A stretch of 64,000 nt of DNA from Sphingopyxis solisilvae (GCF_015475875.1 NZ_JADKYM010000012.1:1-64000); one strand, 5' to 3'; positions 16,322 through 25,671 are shown, counted from the stretch's first letter. A program made the numbers and translations. Notes: a model not told the origin generated them from the letters alone.

Positions 16322-17150
16322 GCCCGATGTCCGCCGCGGGGGCCGATTGGGTCAGGCGCCCGACCGACACATAGGTCACTCCGGTCGCGCCGATTTCGCC
16401 AATCGTGTCGAGTCGTACCCCGCCCGACGCCTCGGTCGGCACGCGCCCCCTCACCAATCGCACCGATTCACGCAACTGGTCGAGCGTCATATTGTCGAGC
16501 AGCAGGTGCGTCGCGCCAGCGTTCAGGGCCGGTTCGACCTGTTCGACACGGTCGACCTCGACGATGATGCTGGTGATTCCGGCGGCGACGGCGCGGCGCA
16601 CCGCTTCTTCGACCGATCCGGCAACCGCGACATGATTGTCCTTGATCATCGCCGCGTCCCACAGCCCCATGCGGTGATTCTGCGCGCCGCCCGTCCGCGT
16701 CGCATATTTCTCCAGCACGCGCAGGCCAGGGATCGTCTTGCGTGTGTCGAGCAGCGTAGCGTCGGTTCCGGCCAGCGCATCGACATATTGGCGCGTCATC
16801 GTCGCGATGCCCGACAGATGCTGAACGGTGTTCAGCGCCGAGCGCTCGGCGGTCAGCATTGCGCGCGCATTGCCCGACAGGCGCATCAGGTCACTGCCCG
16901 CCGCAACCTGTTCGCCCTCGCCGACCAGAATCTCGATGTCCATCGCGGGGTCGAGGGCGCGGAAGAATGCTTCGGCGATTGGCAGCCCGGCGACGGTGAT
17001 CGCATCACGGCTGTCCATAACCCCGCCGAAGCGGGCGTCGGCGGGGATCGTGGCGAGCGACGTGATGTCGCCGCGCTCCCCCAGATCTTCGGCCAGAGTG
17101 GCGCGAACGAAGGCGTCGAGGTCGAAATCGGGCAGGGAAAAATCGGTCAT
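16302..17150 (-). CDS. nadC: Nicotinate-nucleotide pyrophosphorylase (carboxylating)
   Basis: Quinolinate phosphoribosyltransferase: converts quinolinate and PRPP to nicotinate mononucleotide in de novo NAD synthesis. The 282-residue product, starting MTDFSLPDFD at 17150, shows the family segments AEDLGERGDITS, ERSALNTVQHLSGIAT, LDTRKTIPGLRVLEKYA, GGAQNHRMGLWDAAMIKDNH and EASGGV. Other nad genes are not in the window. It lies upstream of the RNase T2 gene in the same operon and divergent from the nitronate monooxygenase gene. Confidence 0.95.
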   Translation of the reverse strand: MTDFSLPDFDLDAFVRATLAEDLGERGDITSLATIPADARFGGVMDSRDAITVAGLPIAEAFFRALDPAMDIEILVGEGEQVAAGSDLMRLSGNARAMLTAERSALNTVQHLSGIATMTRQYVDALAGTDATLLDTRKTIPGLRVLEKYATRTGGAQNHRMGLWDAAMIKDNHVAVAGSVEEAVRRAVAAGITSIIVEVDRVEQVEPALNAGATHLLLDNMTLDQLRESVRLVRGRVPTEASGGVRLDTIGEIGATGVTYVSVGRLTQSAPAADIGLDFALV

Positions 17151-17186
17151 GGCGTCCGCGATAATGGGCAGCGGCAGCAAATCAAC

Positions 17187-17202
17187 TTGACGTTTACGTC
17201 AA
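17187..17202. promoter_or_regulatory. Inverted repeat resembling a MerR-family (LiuR-like) operator
   Basis: TTGACGT-TT-ACGTCAA has seven-base arms separated by two bases. Similar palindromes are described for LiuR-type MerR regulators of branched-chain amino acid and fatty acid degradation. It lies 37 bases before nadC and 144 bases before the nitronate monooxygenase gene, so either or both could be controlled. The regulator is not in this window. Confidence 0.4.
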
Positions 17203-17231
17203 CTAACGCTGACATGAGGCCTATGGGCGTC

Positions 17232-17317
17232 CGTCATTGCGAGGCGCCGAAGGCGACGCGGCAATCCAGGGACGGCACGAACCCGCTCTGGATTGCTTCG
17301 CTTCGCTCGCAATGACG
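17232..17317. repeat. Palindromic intergenic repeat (CGTCATTGCGAG type)
   Basis: CGTCATTGCGAGGCGCCGAA... pairs with ...TTCGCTTCGCTCGCAATGACG, with a second inner pair GGCAATCCAG/CTGGATTGC. This is a widespread bacterial intergenic palindrome. It separates the upstream inverted repeat from the nitronate monooxygenase gene. Confidence 0.8.
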
Positions 17318-17345
17318 AAAAACCAGAACAGACAGGAGAGACACC

Positions 17346-18476
17346 ATGCAATCACCCATCTGCGCGATGCTCGACATCGAATTCCCCCTCCTCGCCTTCT
17401 CGCACTGCCGCGATGTCGTCGTGGCTGTGTCGAAGGCAGGCGGCATGGGGGTGTTCGGCGCCGCCTCGCTCCCGCCCGAACGGCTGGAGGAGGAACTTGC
17501 GTGGATCGACGCGCATATCGGCGGCAAGCCCTATGGCGTCGACCTGATCGTGCCGAACAGCTTTGCCGGCAAGGGCGAGGATCGCCGCGAACTGCCGCCG
17601 ATCCCCGCGGAGCACAAGGCGTTCGTCGCGGGGCTGCTGGAAAAACACGGGGTCGATGACGGTAACCTCGCGCTCCCCGCCGTTGGCGGCGGACTGGGCG
17701 ACAACATGACCGACGCGGGCGCTGCGGCGCTGCTCGAGGTCGCCTTCCGCCACCCGATCGGGCTGATCGCCAATGCGCTGGGCGTACCGCCGCCGCTGAT
17801 GCTCGAACTGGGCAAGCGACACAAGGTGCCGGTCGCGGCGCTGGTCGGCACCCGCGACCATGCGCTGGCGCAGGTCCGCGCCGGGGTCGATATCCTGGTG
17901 GTCGCGGGCGGCGAAGCGGGCGGCCACTGCGGCGAGGTGGCGACGATGGTGCTCGTCCCCGAAGTGGCGGCAGCGGTCGAGGCGATCGGCGCGACCACCC
18001 CGATCCTGGCCGCGGGCGGCATCGTCACCGGGCGGCAGATGGCGGCGGCAATGGCGATGGGCGCGCACGGCGCCTGGACCGGATCGGTGTGGCTGACCAC
18101 CGCCGAAGCCGAAACCAATCCGGTGGTGAAGGAAAAGATGCTGCTCGCCAGTTCGCGCGACACGGTGCGGTCGAAAAGCCGTACCGGCAAACCGTCGCGC
18201 CAGCTGCGCTCGCCATGGACCGACGCGTGGGAGGCCGAGGGTGCGCCGAAACCACTGCCGATGCCGCTGCAATCGCTGGTCAGCGAACCCGCGCTGCGCA
18301 AGGTCGATAAATTGTCCGAGGGCGGTCACGAAGGCGCCAAGGCGCTCGCGACCTATTGGGTCGGTCAGGGCGTCGGGCTGATGAACGAGGCGATGGGTGC
18401 CGGGCAGGTCGTGCAGGAGTTCAAGGCCGACTGGATCGCCGCCTGCGAACGGTTGAACGGCTTTATCGGCGACTGA
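17346..18476 (+). CDS. Nitronate monooxygenase family flavoprotein
   Basis: FMN-dependent TIM-barrel enzyme of the 2-nitropropane dioxygenase/nitronate monooxygenase family. The 376-residue protein shows an N-terminal SKAGGMGVFGAA, the FMN-binding VVAGGEAGGHCG and TPILAAGGIVTGRQMAAAMA, and GAHGAWTGSVWL. Many family members are really enoyl reductase-like or of unknown substrate, so the specific reaction is uncertain. It is transcribed alone. A LiuR-like palindrome upstream hints at a link to acyl-CoA or branched-chain catabolism, as an inference. Confidence 0.85.
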   Translation: MQSPICAMLDIEFPLLAFSHCRDVVVAVSKAGGMGVFGAASLPPERLEEELAWIDAHIGGKPYGVDLIVPNSFAGKGEDRRELPPIPAEHKAFVAGLLEKHGVDDGNLALPAVGGGLGDNMTDAGAAALLEVAFRHPIGLIANALGVPPPLMLELGKRHKVPVAALVGTRDHALAQVRAGVDILVVAGGEAGGHCGEVATMVLVPEVAAAVEAIGATTPILAAGGIVTGRQMAAAMAMGAHGAWTGSVWLTTAEAETNPVVKEKMLLASSRDTVRSKSRTGKPSRQLRSPWTDAWEAEGAPKPLPMPLQSLVSEPALRKVDKLSEGGHEGAKALATYWVGQGVGLMNEAMGAGQVVQEFKADWIAACERLNGFIGD

Positions 18477-18488
18477 CCGGCGACGCGA

Positions 18489-19340
18489 TCAGTCCAGCCC
18501 CAGCAATTTCTTGGCATTACCGTCGCGGATCTGTGCGCGTTCGGCATCGGTGAGGTCGAGCTTTGCGAACGCGTCGAGCGTTTTGGCGAGCGAGAATTGC
18601 GGATAGTCCGAACCGAGCAGCAGCTTGTCGGTGCCGACGTTGCGCATCGTCCAGATGAATTCTTCCTCGATCGGCGAATCGGCGGCGATGACGACGCTGG
18701 CGCTGATGTCGAAATAGACATTGTCGCCAAACAGGCTTTCGGCGGTGCGCGCCAGCGCGAGCGTGTTCCAGAAGCGGAACTGCAACGCCCCCATATGGGC
18801 AAAGATGAACCGCGTCTTCGGCGCCGCGAGCGCCAGGTTGAACAGCTTTTCATTATCGCCGGGGACGATGCTGGCATTGTCCATCAGCACGATCAGCCCG
18901 ACCTCGCCGGCGCGGCGGACGAGCGCGAGCACGCGCGGGTCGGCGGCGTCGAATTGCTGGGTATGCGGGTGGATCTTGAGCAGCCGGACGCCGCGTGCCG
19001 CGACGCGTTCGACCTCGGCCAGCGCGGCGTCCCCGTCATAGGGGTGGACGGTGGCGATCGGGATGACGTCCTTGTGCGCCGCCGCCAGCGCGATGATGCC
19101 GTCGTTGCCCGCGCGGATGCGGTCGGGGTCGCCGGCGCGCGCCTGATTGGGACCGCCGAACCACATCGCACCGATGCCCGACACCAGCTGGCCGGAGGCC
19201 TTTGCCGCTTCGCGATAGGCGGCGAGCGATTCCTCGCCCTTCCACAGATGGACGTGGATATCGACCACCGGCTCGGCGGCCGGGGCGGCGGGCGCGAGCC
19301 CCAACGCCGACAGGGCAAGTGCAAACGACAGGAAACGCAT
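18489..19340 (-). CDS. Exported amidohydrolase family protein
   Basis: Metal-dependent hydrolase of the amidohydrolase-2 type with a signal peptide (RFLSFALALSALGLAPAAPAA). The 283 residues include the metal motif VVDIHVHLWK, then KIHPHTQQFD, FIFAHMGALQFRFW and LLLGSDYPQFSLAKTLDAF, which carry the expected HxH, second His and Asp ligands. Substrate is not deducible. GGGAG lies five bases before ATG 19340. Reading further upstream only enters shadow frame of the quinone oxidoreductase gene. It ends 12 bases from the convergent nitronate monooxygenase gene. Confidence 0.85.
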   Translation of the reverse strand: MRFLSFALALSALGLAPAAPAAEPVVDIHVHLWKGEESLAAYREAAKASGQLVSGIGAMWFGGPNQARAGDPDRIRAGNDGIIALAAAHKDVIPIATVHPYDGDAALAEVERVAARGVRLLKIHPHTQQFDAADPRVLALVRRAGEVGLIVLMDNASIVPGDNEKLFNLALAAPKTRFIFAHMGALQFRFWNTLALARTAESLFGDNVYFDISASVVIAADSPIEEEFIWTMRNVGTDKLLLGSDYPQFSLAKTLDAFAKLDLTDAERAQIRDGNAKKLLGLD

Positions 19341-19423
19341 GACAACTCCCGGCAAGATGACCGGCGGCGCTTCTGGCACAGCGCGGCGCGACATGGCAAT
19401 GACGTGCGGGATCATATCGGCGG

Positions 19424-20401
19424 TCAGGGGCGCAGCACCACCTTCCCCACCACCGCGCGCCGTTCGAGCAGGGTGAAACCCTTGCGCCAGTCGGCAAGGT
19501 CGAGCGCGGCATGGACCTGCGGGTTGATCCGGCCCGCCGCCGCCAGCGAGTCGATCGCCGCCAGATTTTCGGCGCCGCGATCGGGGAAGCGGCGGCCATA
19601 TTCGCCGGCGCGGACGCCGACGACCGAAAAACCCTTGATCAGCGGCATGTTGACCGACAGCTGCGGGATGCGGCCCGAGGCAAAGCCGACGACGAGCAGG
19701 CGGCCGCCAAAGGCGATGCAGCGGGTCGATTCGTCGAACACATCGCCGCCGACCGGGTCGAAGATCACATCGGCGCCGCGACCATCGGTCAATTCCTTCA
19801 CCCGATCGCGAAAGCCCGGCCCGCCGTCGATGACGGCGTCGGGGCGATAGAGGCGGGCGACGGCGTCGCGCTTTGCGGCGCTGCCCGCCGCGGCGATCAC
19901 CCGGACGCCGAGCGCCATCGCCAGATCGACCGTCGCCAGCCCCACCCCGCCCGCCGCGCCGTGGACGAGCAAGGTTTCGCCGGGCGCGACCTGCGCGCAG
20001 CGGACCAGCGCGACATAGGCGGTAAGATAGGCGACCGGATAGGCGGCGGCCTCGTCCCAGTCCAGGCGTTCGGGCTTGCGCCGCAATGCCGCGGCGGGGA
20101 CGGTACAAAATTCGGCCATCGCGCCGAAGCGGTTGCCGCCGACGACCGCGTCGCCGACCTGCCAGTCGTCGACGCCGGGGCCGAGCGCATCGACCTCGCC
20201 CGCGAATTCGAGCCCGGCGACGAAAGGCAGATCGGGTTTCAGCTGATATTCGCCGCGGGTCATCAGCAGGTCGGGAAAATTCACCGCCGCGGCGCGGACG
20301 CGGACGCGCACTTCGCCTGCCGCCGGTTCGGGAACCGGCAGATCGACGAGTGCCGCGCCGCGATAATCGGGCTGCAAGTCGCTGATTTGCAAGGCCCGCA
20401 T
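19424..20401 (-). CDS. Quinone oxidoreductase-like zinc-independent MDR protein
   Basis: NADPH-dependent oxidoreductase of the medium-chain dehydrogenase superfamily, quinone oxidoreductase branch. The 325 residues have a GroES-like N-domain (NFPDLLMTRGEYQLKPDLPF, GLEFAGEVDALGPGV) and a Rossmann domain with LLVHGAAGGVGLATVDLAMA. The catalytic and structural zinc cysteines are absent, as in this branch. The start at 20401 has AGGAAAGGGG upstream. It lies upstream of the amidohydrolase on the same strand and divergent from the GH108 gene, with a possible operator between them. Confidence 0.88.
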   Translation of the reverse strand: MRALQISDLQPDYRGAALVDLPVPEPAAGEVRVRVRAAAVNFPDLLMTRGEYQLKPDLPFVAGLEFAGEVDALGPGVDDWQVGDAVVGGNRFGAMAEFCTVPAAALRRKPERLDWDEAAAYPVAYLTAYVALVRCAQVAPGETLLVHGAAGGVGLATVDLAMALGVRVIAAAGSAAKRDAVARLYRPDAVIDGGPGFRDRVKELTDGRGADVIFDPVGGDVFDESTRCIAFGGRLLVVGFASGRIPQLSVNMPLIKGFSVVGVRAGEYGRRFPDRGAENLAAIDSLAAAGRINPQVHAALDLADWRKGFTLLERRAVVGKVVLRP

Positions 20402-20430
20402 AAAAACCCCTTTCCTACATTTTTCCAATA

Positions 20431-20458
20431 TGGTTCATTAACAGAACTGTACGAACCA
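20431..20458. promoter_or_regulatory. Inverted repeat between divergent genes (possible operator)
   Basis: TGGTTC (20431-20436) and GAACCA (20453-20458) form an inverted repeat, with an extra GAAC at 20444-20447 between them. It lies between the quinone oxidoreductase and GH108 starts, where a repressor could act on either promoter. No regulator gene is adjacent. Confidence 0.35.
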
Positions 20459-20470
20459 ATGGAGCGAATC

Positions 20471-21043
20471 ATGTCCAACACCCCGACCCCTCGCCTGGAT
20501 GCCGATGCGCTGATCGATGCCGTCATCGACCGCGAAGGACGATATGTAAACCACCCCGCCGACCGCGGCGGGCCGACCTGTTGGGGAATTACCGAGGCTG
20601 TGGCGCGCGCGCAGGGCTATACCGGACCGATGCGCAGCCTGTCGCGCAGCGTGGCCGCCGCCATCTATCGCCGTATCTATTGGCTGCGCCCCGGCTTTGA
20701 CCGCATCGCGCAGCGCGCCCCGCAGATCGCCGCCGAGCTGTTCGACACCGGCGTGAACATGGGCACCGGCACCGCGGTCGGCTTTTTACAGCGCGCGCTC
20801 AATGCACTGAACCGCGCGGCGCGCGACTATCCCGACATTGCGGTCGACCGGGCGATCGGGCCGCGCACCCTGGCGGCGCTCGACGGATTTCTGCGCGCCC
20901 GCGGCAAGGCGGGGGAAACGGTGCTGCTGCGCGCGATGGAGGCGTTGCAGGGCGAACGCTATATCGCGCTCGCCGAGCGCCGCCCGAGCCAGGAGGCATT
21001 CCTCTATGGCTGGCTGGCGAACCGTATCGGTCAACACGGATAG
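20471..21043 (+). CDS. Glycoside hydrolase family 108 muramidase (endolysin-like)
   Basis: Peptidoglycan muramidase of the GH108 family (formerly DUF847), used by phages and gene transfer agents for lysis. In the 190-residue protein the N-terminal catalytic domain runs from ADALIDAVIDREGRYVNHPA, with catalytic Glu22, through DRGGPTCWGITEAVARAQGY. A C-terminal peptidoglycan-binding part (VGFLQRALNALNRAA, AIGPRTLAALDGFL, ERYIALAERRPSQEAFLYGW) follows. There is no signal peptide, so it would need a holin, and one follows 58 bases downstream. GGAG at 20461 serves ATG 20471; ATG 20459 is an alternative. Confidence 0.88.
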   Translation: MSNTPTPRLDADALIDAVIDREGRYVNHPADRGGPTCWGITEAVARAQGYTGPMRSLSRSVAAAIYRRIYWLRPGFDRIAQRAPQIAAELFDTGVNMGTGTAVGFLQRALNALNRAARDYPDIAVDRAIGPRTLAALDGFLRARGKAGETVLLRAMEALQGERYIALAERRPSQEAFLYGWLANRIGQHG

Positions 21044-21101
21044 ATTTTTCGAGCCTCGAAAGACCGTAAACTTTGGCAACTTCCGGCGGAAGGACATGGA
21101 T

Positions 21102-21515
21102 ATGAGCATCATCGAAGGGCTGATTGGCCCCATCGCCAAGCTGATCGACAAGATCATCCCCGACCCCGAAGCGCGCGACCGCGCCAAGCTGGAACTGCTC
21201 AAGCTCGAAGGGACACAGGAAATGGAGGCGATCCGCACGCGGATGACCGCGATCGTCGCCGAAGCGAACAGCGCCGACCCGTGGACCAGCCGCGCACGGC
21301 CCAGCTTCCTCTACGTCATGTACGCGCTGCTGCTCTGGGCCATCCCGATGGGCCTGATCGCCGCGGTGCGGCCCGAGATGGCGGAGGGTATCGCGCGGGG
21401 CATGAACGCCTACCTGGCGGGCATTCCCGAGCCGCTCTACGCGCTGTTTGCGACGGGGTATCTGGGATATACGGCGGCGCGGGCGTGGGGGAAGGCGAAG
21501 GGGGTGGAAAGTTAG
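21102..21515 (+). CDS. Three-helix holin (GTA-holin type)
   Basis: The 137-residue protein has the layout of the 3TM holin family linked to gene transfer agent release. An amphipathic N-terminus (IIEGLIGPIAKLIDKIIPDP) is followed by a charged region (KLELLKLEGTQEMEAIRTRM), DPWTSRARPSFLYVMYALLL and a second membrane segment, then PEPLYALFATGYLGYTAARA. The start at 21102 is chosen because AAGGA lies seven bases upstream. Together with the preceding muramidase it makes a complete lysis pair. No capsid, terminase or tail gene is nearby. Confidence 0.82.
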   Translation: MSIIEGLIGPIAKLIDKIIPDPEARDRAKLELLKLEGTQEMEAIRTRMTAIVAEANSADPWTSRARPSFLYVMYALLLWAIPMGLIAAVRPEMAEGIARGMNAYLAGIPEPLYALFATGYLGYTAARAWGKAKGVES

Positions 21516-21525
21516 CGCGCAACTT

Positions 21526-21609
21526 GTGCCCCTGCGAAGGCAGGGGCCCATCACCGATCGGCGCGATTTTGAACCGGCAGAAGATGGGTCCCCGCCTTCG
21601 CGGGGACAC
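21526..21609. repeat. Palindromic intergenic repeat (GTGCCCCTGCGAAGG type)
   Basis: Arms GTGCCCCTGCGAAGGCAGGG (from 21526) and GGGTCCCCGCCTTCGCGGGG (ending about 21609), with GCCCATC/GATGGGT inner pairing, form a long imperfect palindrome between the convergent holin and SRPBCC genes. It is the closest relative in the window to the element inside glyS. Confidence 0.85.
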
Positions 21610-21627
21610 ACGCCTCGAAAGACGGAG

Positions 21628-22104
21628 CTAGCCTTCCACCACCGCCGCCAAATTCGCCAGCGAGCTGTTCAACCCCTCGATATGATCCTTCGCCGCAATC
21701 CCCGGCGGCACATGGTGCGCGTCAACCGTCACCAGCGTGCCGCCGCCCTGCCGCGACAGATACCAGTGCATCGCCATCGTGCCGGAAAAGCGCGGGTCGT
21801 CAGAGGCAAATTCGACCTCCCATATGATCAGGCGTCCGTCGTCGAGGGTCGGGATATAGACCTCGACGACATCGCTGTCGTCGTCACTCTTGGTCTCGGC
21901 GTCGGCATCGTCGAAGGTCAGCCGCATCAGAAAGCCGCCGCCCGCACGCAGATCGACCTGCTCGAATGTGCCCGTTGCTCCCGCGGGCGGCAGCCACCTC
22001 GCGAGCTTCGCCTCGCTGGTGAAGGCGGCGAACACATCAACCAGCGGTGCGGCGATCAGGCGTTCGGCATGATCGGTGCGCCGCGTCTTTTTCGTCGGCT
22101 TCAA
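21628..22104 (-). CDS. SRPBCC (AHSA1-like) domain protein
   Basis: The 158-residue cytosolic protein has the START/SRPBCC hydrophobic-cavity fold of the Activator-of-Hsp90-ATPase (AHSA1) type: [52 protein letters not shown] and the C-terminal [17 protein letters not shown] helix. Its ligand is unknown. The ATG overlaps the alaS stop by four bases (ATGA), so it is translated from the alaS transcript. Confidence 0.88.
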   Translation of the reverse strand: MKPTKKTRRTDHAERLIAAPLVDVFAAFTSEAKLARWLPPAGATGTFEQVDLRAGGGFLMRLTFDDADAETKSDDDSDVVEVYIPTLDDGRLIIWEVEFASDDPRFSGTMAMHWYLSRQGGGTLVTVDAHHVPPGIAAKDHIEGLNSSLANLAAVVEG

Positions 22105-24746
22105 GCGAGCGCGGCCTTCACCGCCGCCACCGCATCGTTCGCGGCGCCGCCGTTCGGGCCGCCGCCCTGCGCCATGTCGGGCCGCCCGCCGCCGCCCTGC
22201 CCGCCCAGCGCCGCAACCGCGGCCTTGACGAGGTCGACCGCGCTATGATTGCCCGTCCGGTCGTCGGTCACGCCGACCGCGACCGAGGCGCGGCCATCGT
22301 TGACCGCGACGAGCATCGCGACGCCGCTGCCGACCTGCTTCTTGAGCCCGTCGACCGTGCCGCGCAATTCCTTGGGGTCGAGCCCGTCGACGACTTGCGC
22401 GAGGAACGCGACATCGCCGACCTGTTCAACCGCCGGGCCGCTCGCAGCGCCAACGCCGCCGCCCATCGCCAGCGCCTTCTTCGCATCGGCGAGGTCGCGC
22501 TCGGCCTTCTTGAGCTGCTCGGTGAGCTGCGCGACACGCGCCGGCACCTCGTCGGGCGACGACTTGAGCGCCGCCGCCGCGGCCTTCAGCGCCTCGTCGC
22601 GGCTGTTCAGCCATTGCCGCGCCGCTTCGCCGGTCAGCGCCTCGATGCGGCGCACCCCCGACGAAACCGCGCTTTCGCCGACGATCTTGAACAAGGCGAT
22701 GTCGCCCAGCGCGCGGACGTGCGTCCCGCCGCACAGCTCGACCGAATAATGATTGTCGGTTGCCTTGCCCATGCTGAGCACGCGCACCTCGTCGCCATAT
22801 TTCTCGCCGAACAGCGCGAGCGCGCCCGCTGCGACGGCATCGTCGGGGGTCATCAGCCGCGTCGTCACCGGCTCGTTGCCGCGGATCTGTGCATTCACGT
22901 CCGCTTCGATGTCGGCGATTTCCTCTGCCGTCAGCGCCTTGGGGTGCGAAAAGTCGAACCGGAAGCGCTCGGCGGCGACCAGACTGCCCTTCTGCGTCAC
23001 ATGCCCCCCGAGCCGGCCCCGCAGCGCCGCGTGCAGCAGGTGCGTCGCGCTGTGATTGGCGCGAATGCGGTCGCGGCGCTCGGCGTCGACGGTCAGTTGC
23101 ACCGTGTCGCCGACCTTCAGCGTCCCGGCTTCGAGCTTGGCCTGATGCGTGTGCAAACGGCCGAGCGGCTTGCCGGTGTCGCTCACCACCGCCTTCGCGC
23201 CCTCCAGCGTCGCGATCGTCCCCGCGTCGCCCATCTGGCCGCCGCTTTCGCCGTAGAAAGGCGTCTGGTTGGTCAGCACGACGACCGCGTCGCCCGCCTT
23301 GGCTTCCTCGACCGGCTGGCCGTCCTTGACCAGCCCGATGACCGTCGCCTCGCCCGCGGTCGAGGTATAGCCGGTGAATTCGGTGCTGCCATTGGCTTCG
23401 GCCAGGTCGAACCAGATGTCGTCCGACGCCTTTTCGCCGCTGCCCTTCCACGCCGCGCGCGCCGCCGCCTTCTGCTGCGCCATGGCGGCGTCGAAACCCG
23501 CGCGATCGACCGCGATATCCTGCGCGCGCAGCGCGTCTTCGGTCAGGTCATAGGGGAAGCCGTAAGTGTCGTAGAGTTTGAACGCGACGTCGCCCGCCAG
23601 CGTGTCGCCCTTGCCCATGCCGACGGTCGCCTCGTCGAGCAGCTTCAGCCCCTTGTCGAGCGTCTGGCGGAACTTGACCTCCTCGCGCTCCAGCGTCTCG
23701 GCGATCAGCGGTTGCGCGCGGATCAACTCGGGGTAAGCGGCGCCCATCTCGGCCGTCAGCGACGGCAGCAGCCGGTGCATCAGCGGGTCTTTCGCGCCGA
23801 GCAGATGCGCGTGGCGCATCGCGCGGCGCATGATCCGGCGCAGCACATAGCCGCGGCCTTCGTTCGAGGGCAGCACGCCGTCGGCGACGAGGAAGCTCGA
23901 TGCGCGGAGGTGATCGGCGATGACGCGGTGGCTGGCCTTATGCGCTTCGTCGGCGGGCACATGCGTCAGCTCGACCGACGCCGCGATCAGCGCCTTGAAC
24001 GTGTCGGTGTCATAATTGTCGTGGACGCCCTGCAACACCGCGGCGACGCGCTCCAGCCCCATGCCGGTGTCGATGCTCGGCCGCGGCAGATCGACGCGCT
24101 CGCCGCCCGGCAGCTGCTCATATTGCATGAACACCAGGTTCCAGATTTCGACGAAGCGGTCGCCGTCCTCCTCGGGCGATCCCGGCGGGCCGCCCCAGAT
24201 ATGGTCGCCATGGTCATAGAAGATTTCGCTGCACGGCCCGCACGGCCCGGTGTCGCCCATCGACCAGAAATTGTCGCTCGTCGGAATGCGGATGATGCGT
24301 TCTTCGGGCAGGCCCGCGATCTTTTTCCACAGATCGAACGCCTCGTCGTCGGTGTGATAGACGGTCGCGGTCAGCTTCTCCGGCGCCAGCCCCCAGGTCT
24401 TGGTAATCAGCGTCCAGGCATGATGGATCGCCTGTTCCTTGAAATAGTCACCGAACGAAAAATTGCCCAGCATTTCAAAGAATGTATGGTGCCGCGCGGT
24501 ATAGCCGACATTGTCGAGGTCGTTGTGCTTGCCGCCCGCGCGCACGCATTTCTGCGACGAGGCCGCGGTGCTGTAGGGGCGCTTCTCAAGCCCCGTGAAG
24601 ACATTCTTGAACGGCACCATGCCCGCGTTGACGAACATCAAGGTCGGGTCGTTGTACGGCACCAGCGGCGCCGACGGCTCGATATGATGCCCGGTGCCCC
24701 CGAAATAGTCGAGGAACGAGCGGCGAATGTCGTTGGTCGATGTCAT
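22101..24746 (-). CDS. alaS: Alanine--tRNA ligase
   Basis: Charges tRNA-Ala and edits misacylated seryl- and glycyl-tRNA. The 881-residue protein has the N-terminal class II core ([53 protein letters not shown]), the [17 protein letters not shown] segment, the editing-domain metal motifs [12 protein letters not shown] and ELCGGTHV, and a C-terminal C-Ala domain ending in a Gly-rich tail ([20 protein letters not shown]). Length is typical. The SRPBCC gene is coupled downstream; an exported protein gene lies 61 bases upstream on the same strand. Confidence 0.97.
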   Translation of the reverse strand: MTSTNDIRRSFLDYFGGTGHHIEPSAPLVPYNDPTLMFVNAGMVPFKNVFTGLEKRPYSTAASSQKCVRAGGKHNDLDNVGYTARHHTFFEMLGNFSFGDYFKEQAIHHAWTLITKTWGLAPEKLTATVYHTDDEAFDLWKKIAGLPEERIIRIPTSDNFWSMGDTGPCGPCSEIFYDHGDHIWGGPPGSPEEDGDRFVEIWNLVFMQYEQLPGGERVDLPRPSIDTGMGLERVAAVLQGVHDNYDTDTFKALIAASVELTHVPADEAHKASHRVIADHLRASSFLVADGVLPSNEGRGYVLRRIMRRAMRHAHLLGAKDPLMHRLLPSLTAEMGAAYPELIRAQPLIAETLEREEVKFRQTLDKGLKLLDEATVGMGKGDTLAGDVAFKLYDTYGFPYDLTEDALRAQDIAVDRAGFDAAMAQQKAAARAAWKGSGEKASDDIWFDLAEANGSTEFTGYTSTAGEATVIGLVKDGQPVEEAKAGDAVVVLTNQTPFYGESGGQMGDAGTIATLEGAKAVVSDTGKPLGRLHTHQAKLEAGTLKVGDTVQLTVDAERRDRIRANHSATHLLHAALRGRLGGHVTQKGSLVAAERFRFDFSHPKALTAEEIADIEADVNAQIRGNEPVTTRLMTPDDAVAAGALALFGEKYGDEVRVLSMGKATDNHYSVELCGGTHVRALGDIALFKIVGESAVSSGVRRIEALTGEAARQWLNSRDEALKAAAAALKSSPDEVPARVAQLTEQLKKAERDLADAKKALAMGGGVGAASGPAVEQVGDVAFLAQVVDGLDPKELRGTVDGLKKQVGSGVAMLVAVNDGRASVAVGVTDDRTGNHSAVDLVKAAVAALGGQGGGGRPDMAQGGGPNGGAANDAVAAVKAALA

Positions 24747-24807
24747 GCGCGCGATCTAGTGCGGCGCGGCGCGTTTCTCAAGCGGAACGCGCGCGCCGGA
24801 CACTCGA

Positions 24808-25548
24808 TCACCGGCCACAGATCGCATTGAGGTCGTCATTGGACAGATTGCCGCGGTCGACCAGCGCCTGCGATATCGACCGCAGGTCATATTGCGCGAT
24901 ACGAAATTCGCCGGCGCGCACCCGGTGGACGGTGATCCCGCCGCAGGTCCCGGCGACGCCCGGGTGATCCATGACCACCGTGAAGAAAGCGTAGGCGCCC
25001 GGATATGCGGCATTTTTCGGATTGTTCAACCAGGTTTCGAGGCGGGGCAGCAGCTTGCCCTTCCCCGTCCAATGCATTTTCATGTCACGGATCAGGCGTT
25101 CCATATCCTCCTTGGTCGCCTCGGTCGCCGGGTCCATCATTTCGGCCGCCGCGGCGCTGTTGCCGCCATCCATATGCGCCAGGAAGCGGTTGATGAAGCT
25201 GTTCGCCCCCTGCGTATCAGCGGCACTGGCCTTCCAGTCGGCTGGAACCGGCTGATAGGGATCGGTCGCGGGATCGTAACAAGAAATGCTTTGGGTGTAA
25301 TTTTCGATGACCGTGATGCTGCGCGCGGTGTCGACGCGGTTGTCGAAGCGGAACCGCCCGAAACGGACGCTAAGCGCGCCGCAGCGCCGTTTCGCCAGCG
25401 TCGAAATGCGCGCGACGATCGCGTCATACTCGGTCGCGTCGAAGGATTTGACCTGCGCCTGATACCCGCGACCGGGGACTTCGACGATCTTGATCTCCGG
25501 CGCGGCCTGCGCTGCCGCCAGCATCGCCGCGATGATCATCATTCCCAT
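24808..25548 (-). CDS. Exported protein of unknown function
   Basis: The 246-residue protein begins MGMMIIAAMLAAAQAAPEIK, a short signal peptide; GGGGG five bases upstream supports ATG 25548. A C-terminal part (ANSFINRFLAHMDGGNSAAA, MKMHWTGKGKLLPRLETWLN, GAYAFFTVVMDHPGVAGTCG) has the feel of DUF4019-like domains, with a residual W...G...R pattern and a CGG-containing strand, but the assignment is tentative. It shares its general design with the next gene upstream (25672), suggesting distant paralogy. It lies upstream of alaS and may share its transcript. Confidence 0.65.
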   Translation of the reverse strand: MGMMIIAAMLAAAQAAPEIKIVEVPGRGYQAQVKSFDATEYDAIVARISTLAKRRCGALSVRFGRFRFDNRVDTARSITVIENYTQSISCYDPATDPYQPVPADWKASAADTQGANSFINRFLAHMDGGNSAAAAEMMDPATEATKEDMERLIRDMKMHWTGKGKLLPRLETWLNNPKNAAYPGAYAFFTVVMDHPGVAGTCGGITVHRVRAGEFRIAQYDLRSISQALVDRGNLSNDDLNAICGR

Positions 25549-25671
25549 TTTATCCCCCAACACCCCCGACGCGGCACCGGCAAACCGGTCCCTGCCGCGA
25601 TTCGGCACGATGCGACCCGCAACGACGGTGCGCAGCAAGCACCCGGCGTTCAAGAAAGATTTCGTGGCTTG

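Noticed and set aside
20433..20456. Possible LexA box ahead of the lysis pair
   Set aside because: GTTC-N7-GAAC and GAAC-N5-GAAC are present, but neither is the GTTC-N7-GTTC direct repeat found at recA. SOS control is therefore not claimed.
22047..24830. Very long open frame on the plus strand opposite alaS
   Set aside because: It is the complement of the alaS gene, in a phase that GC-rich codon usage keeps open; the translation is rich in Arg, Ala and Gly with no family resemblance.
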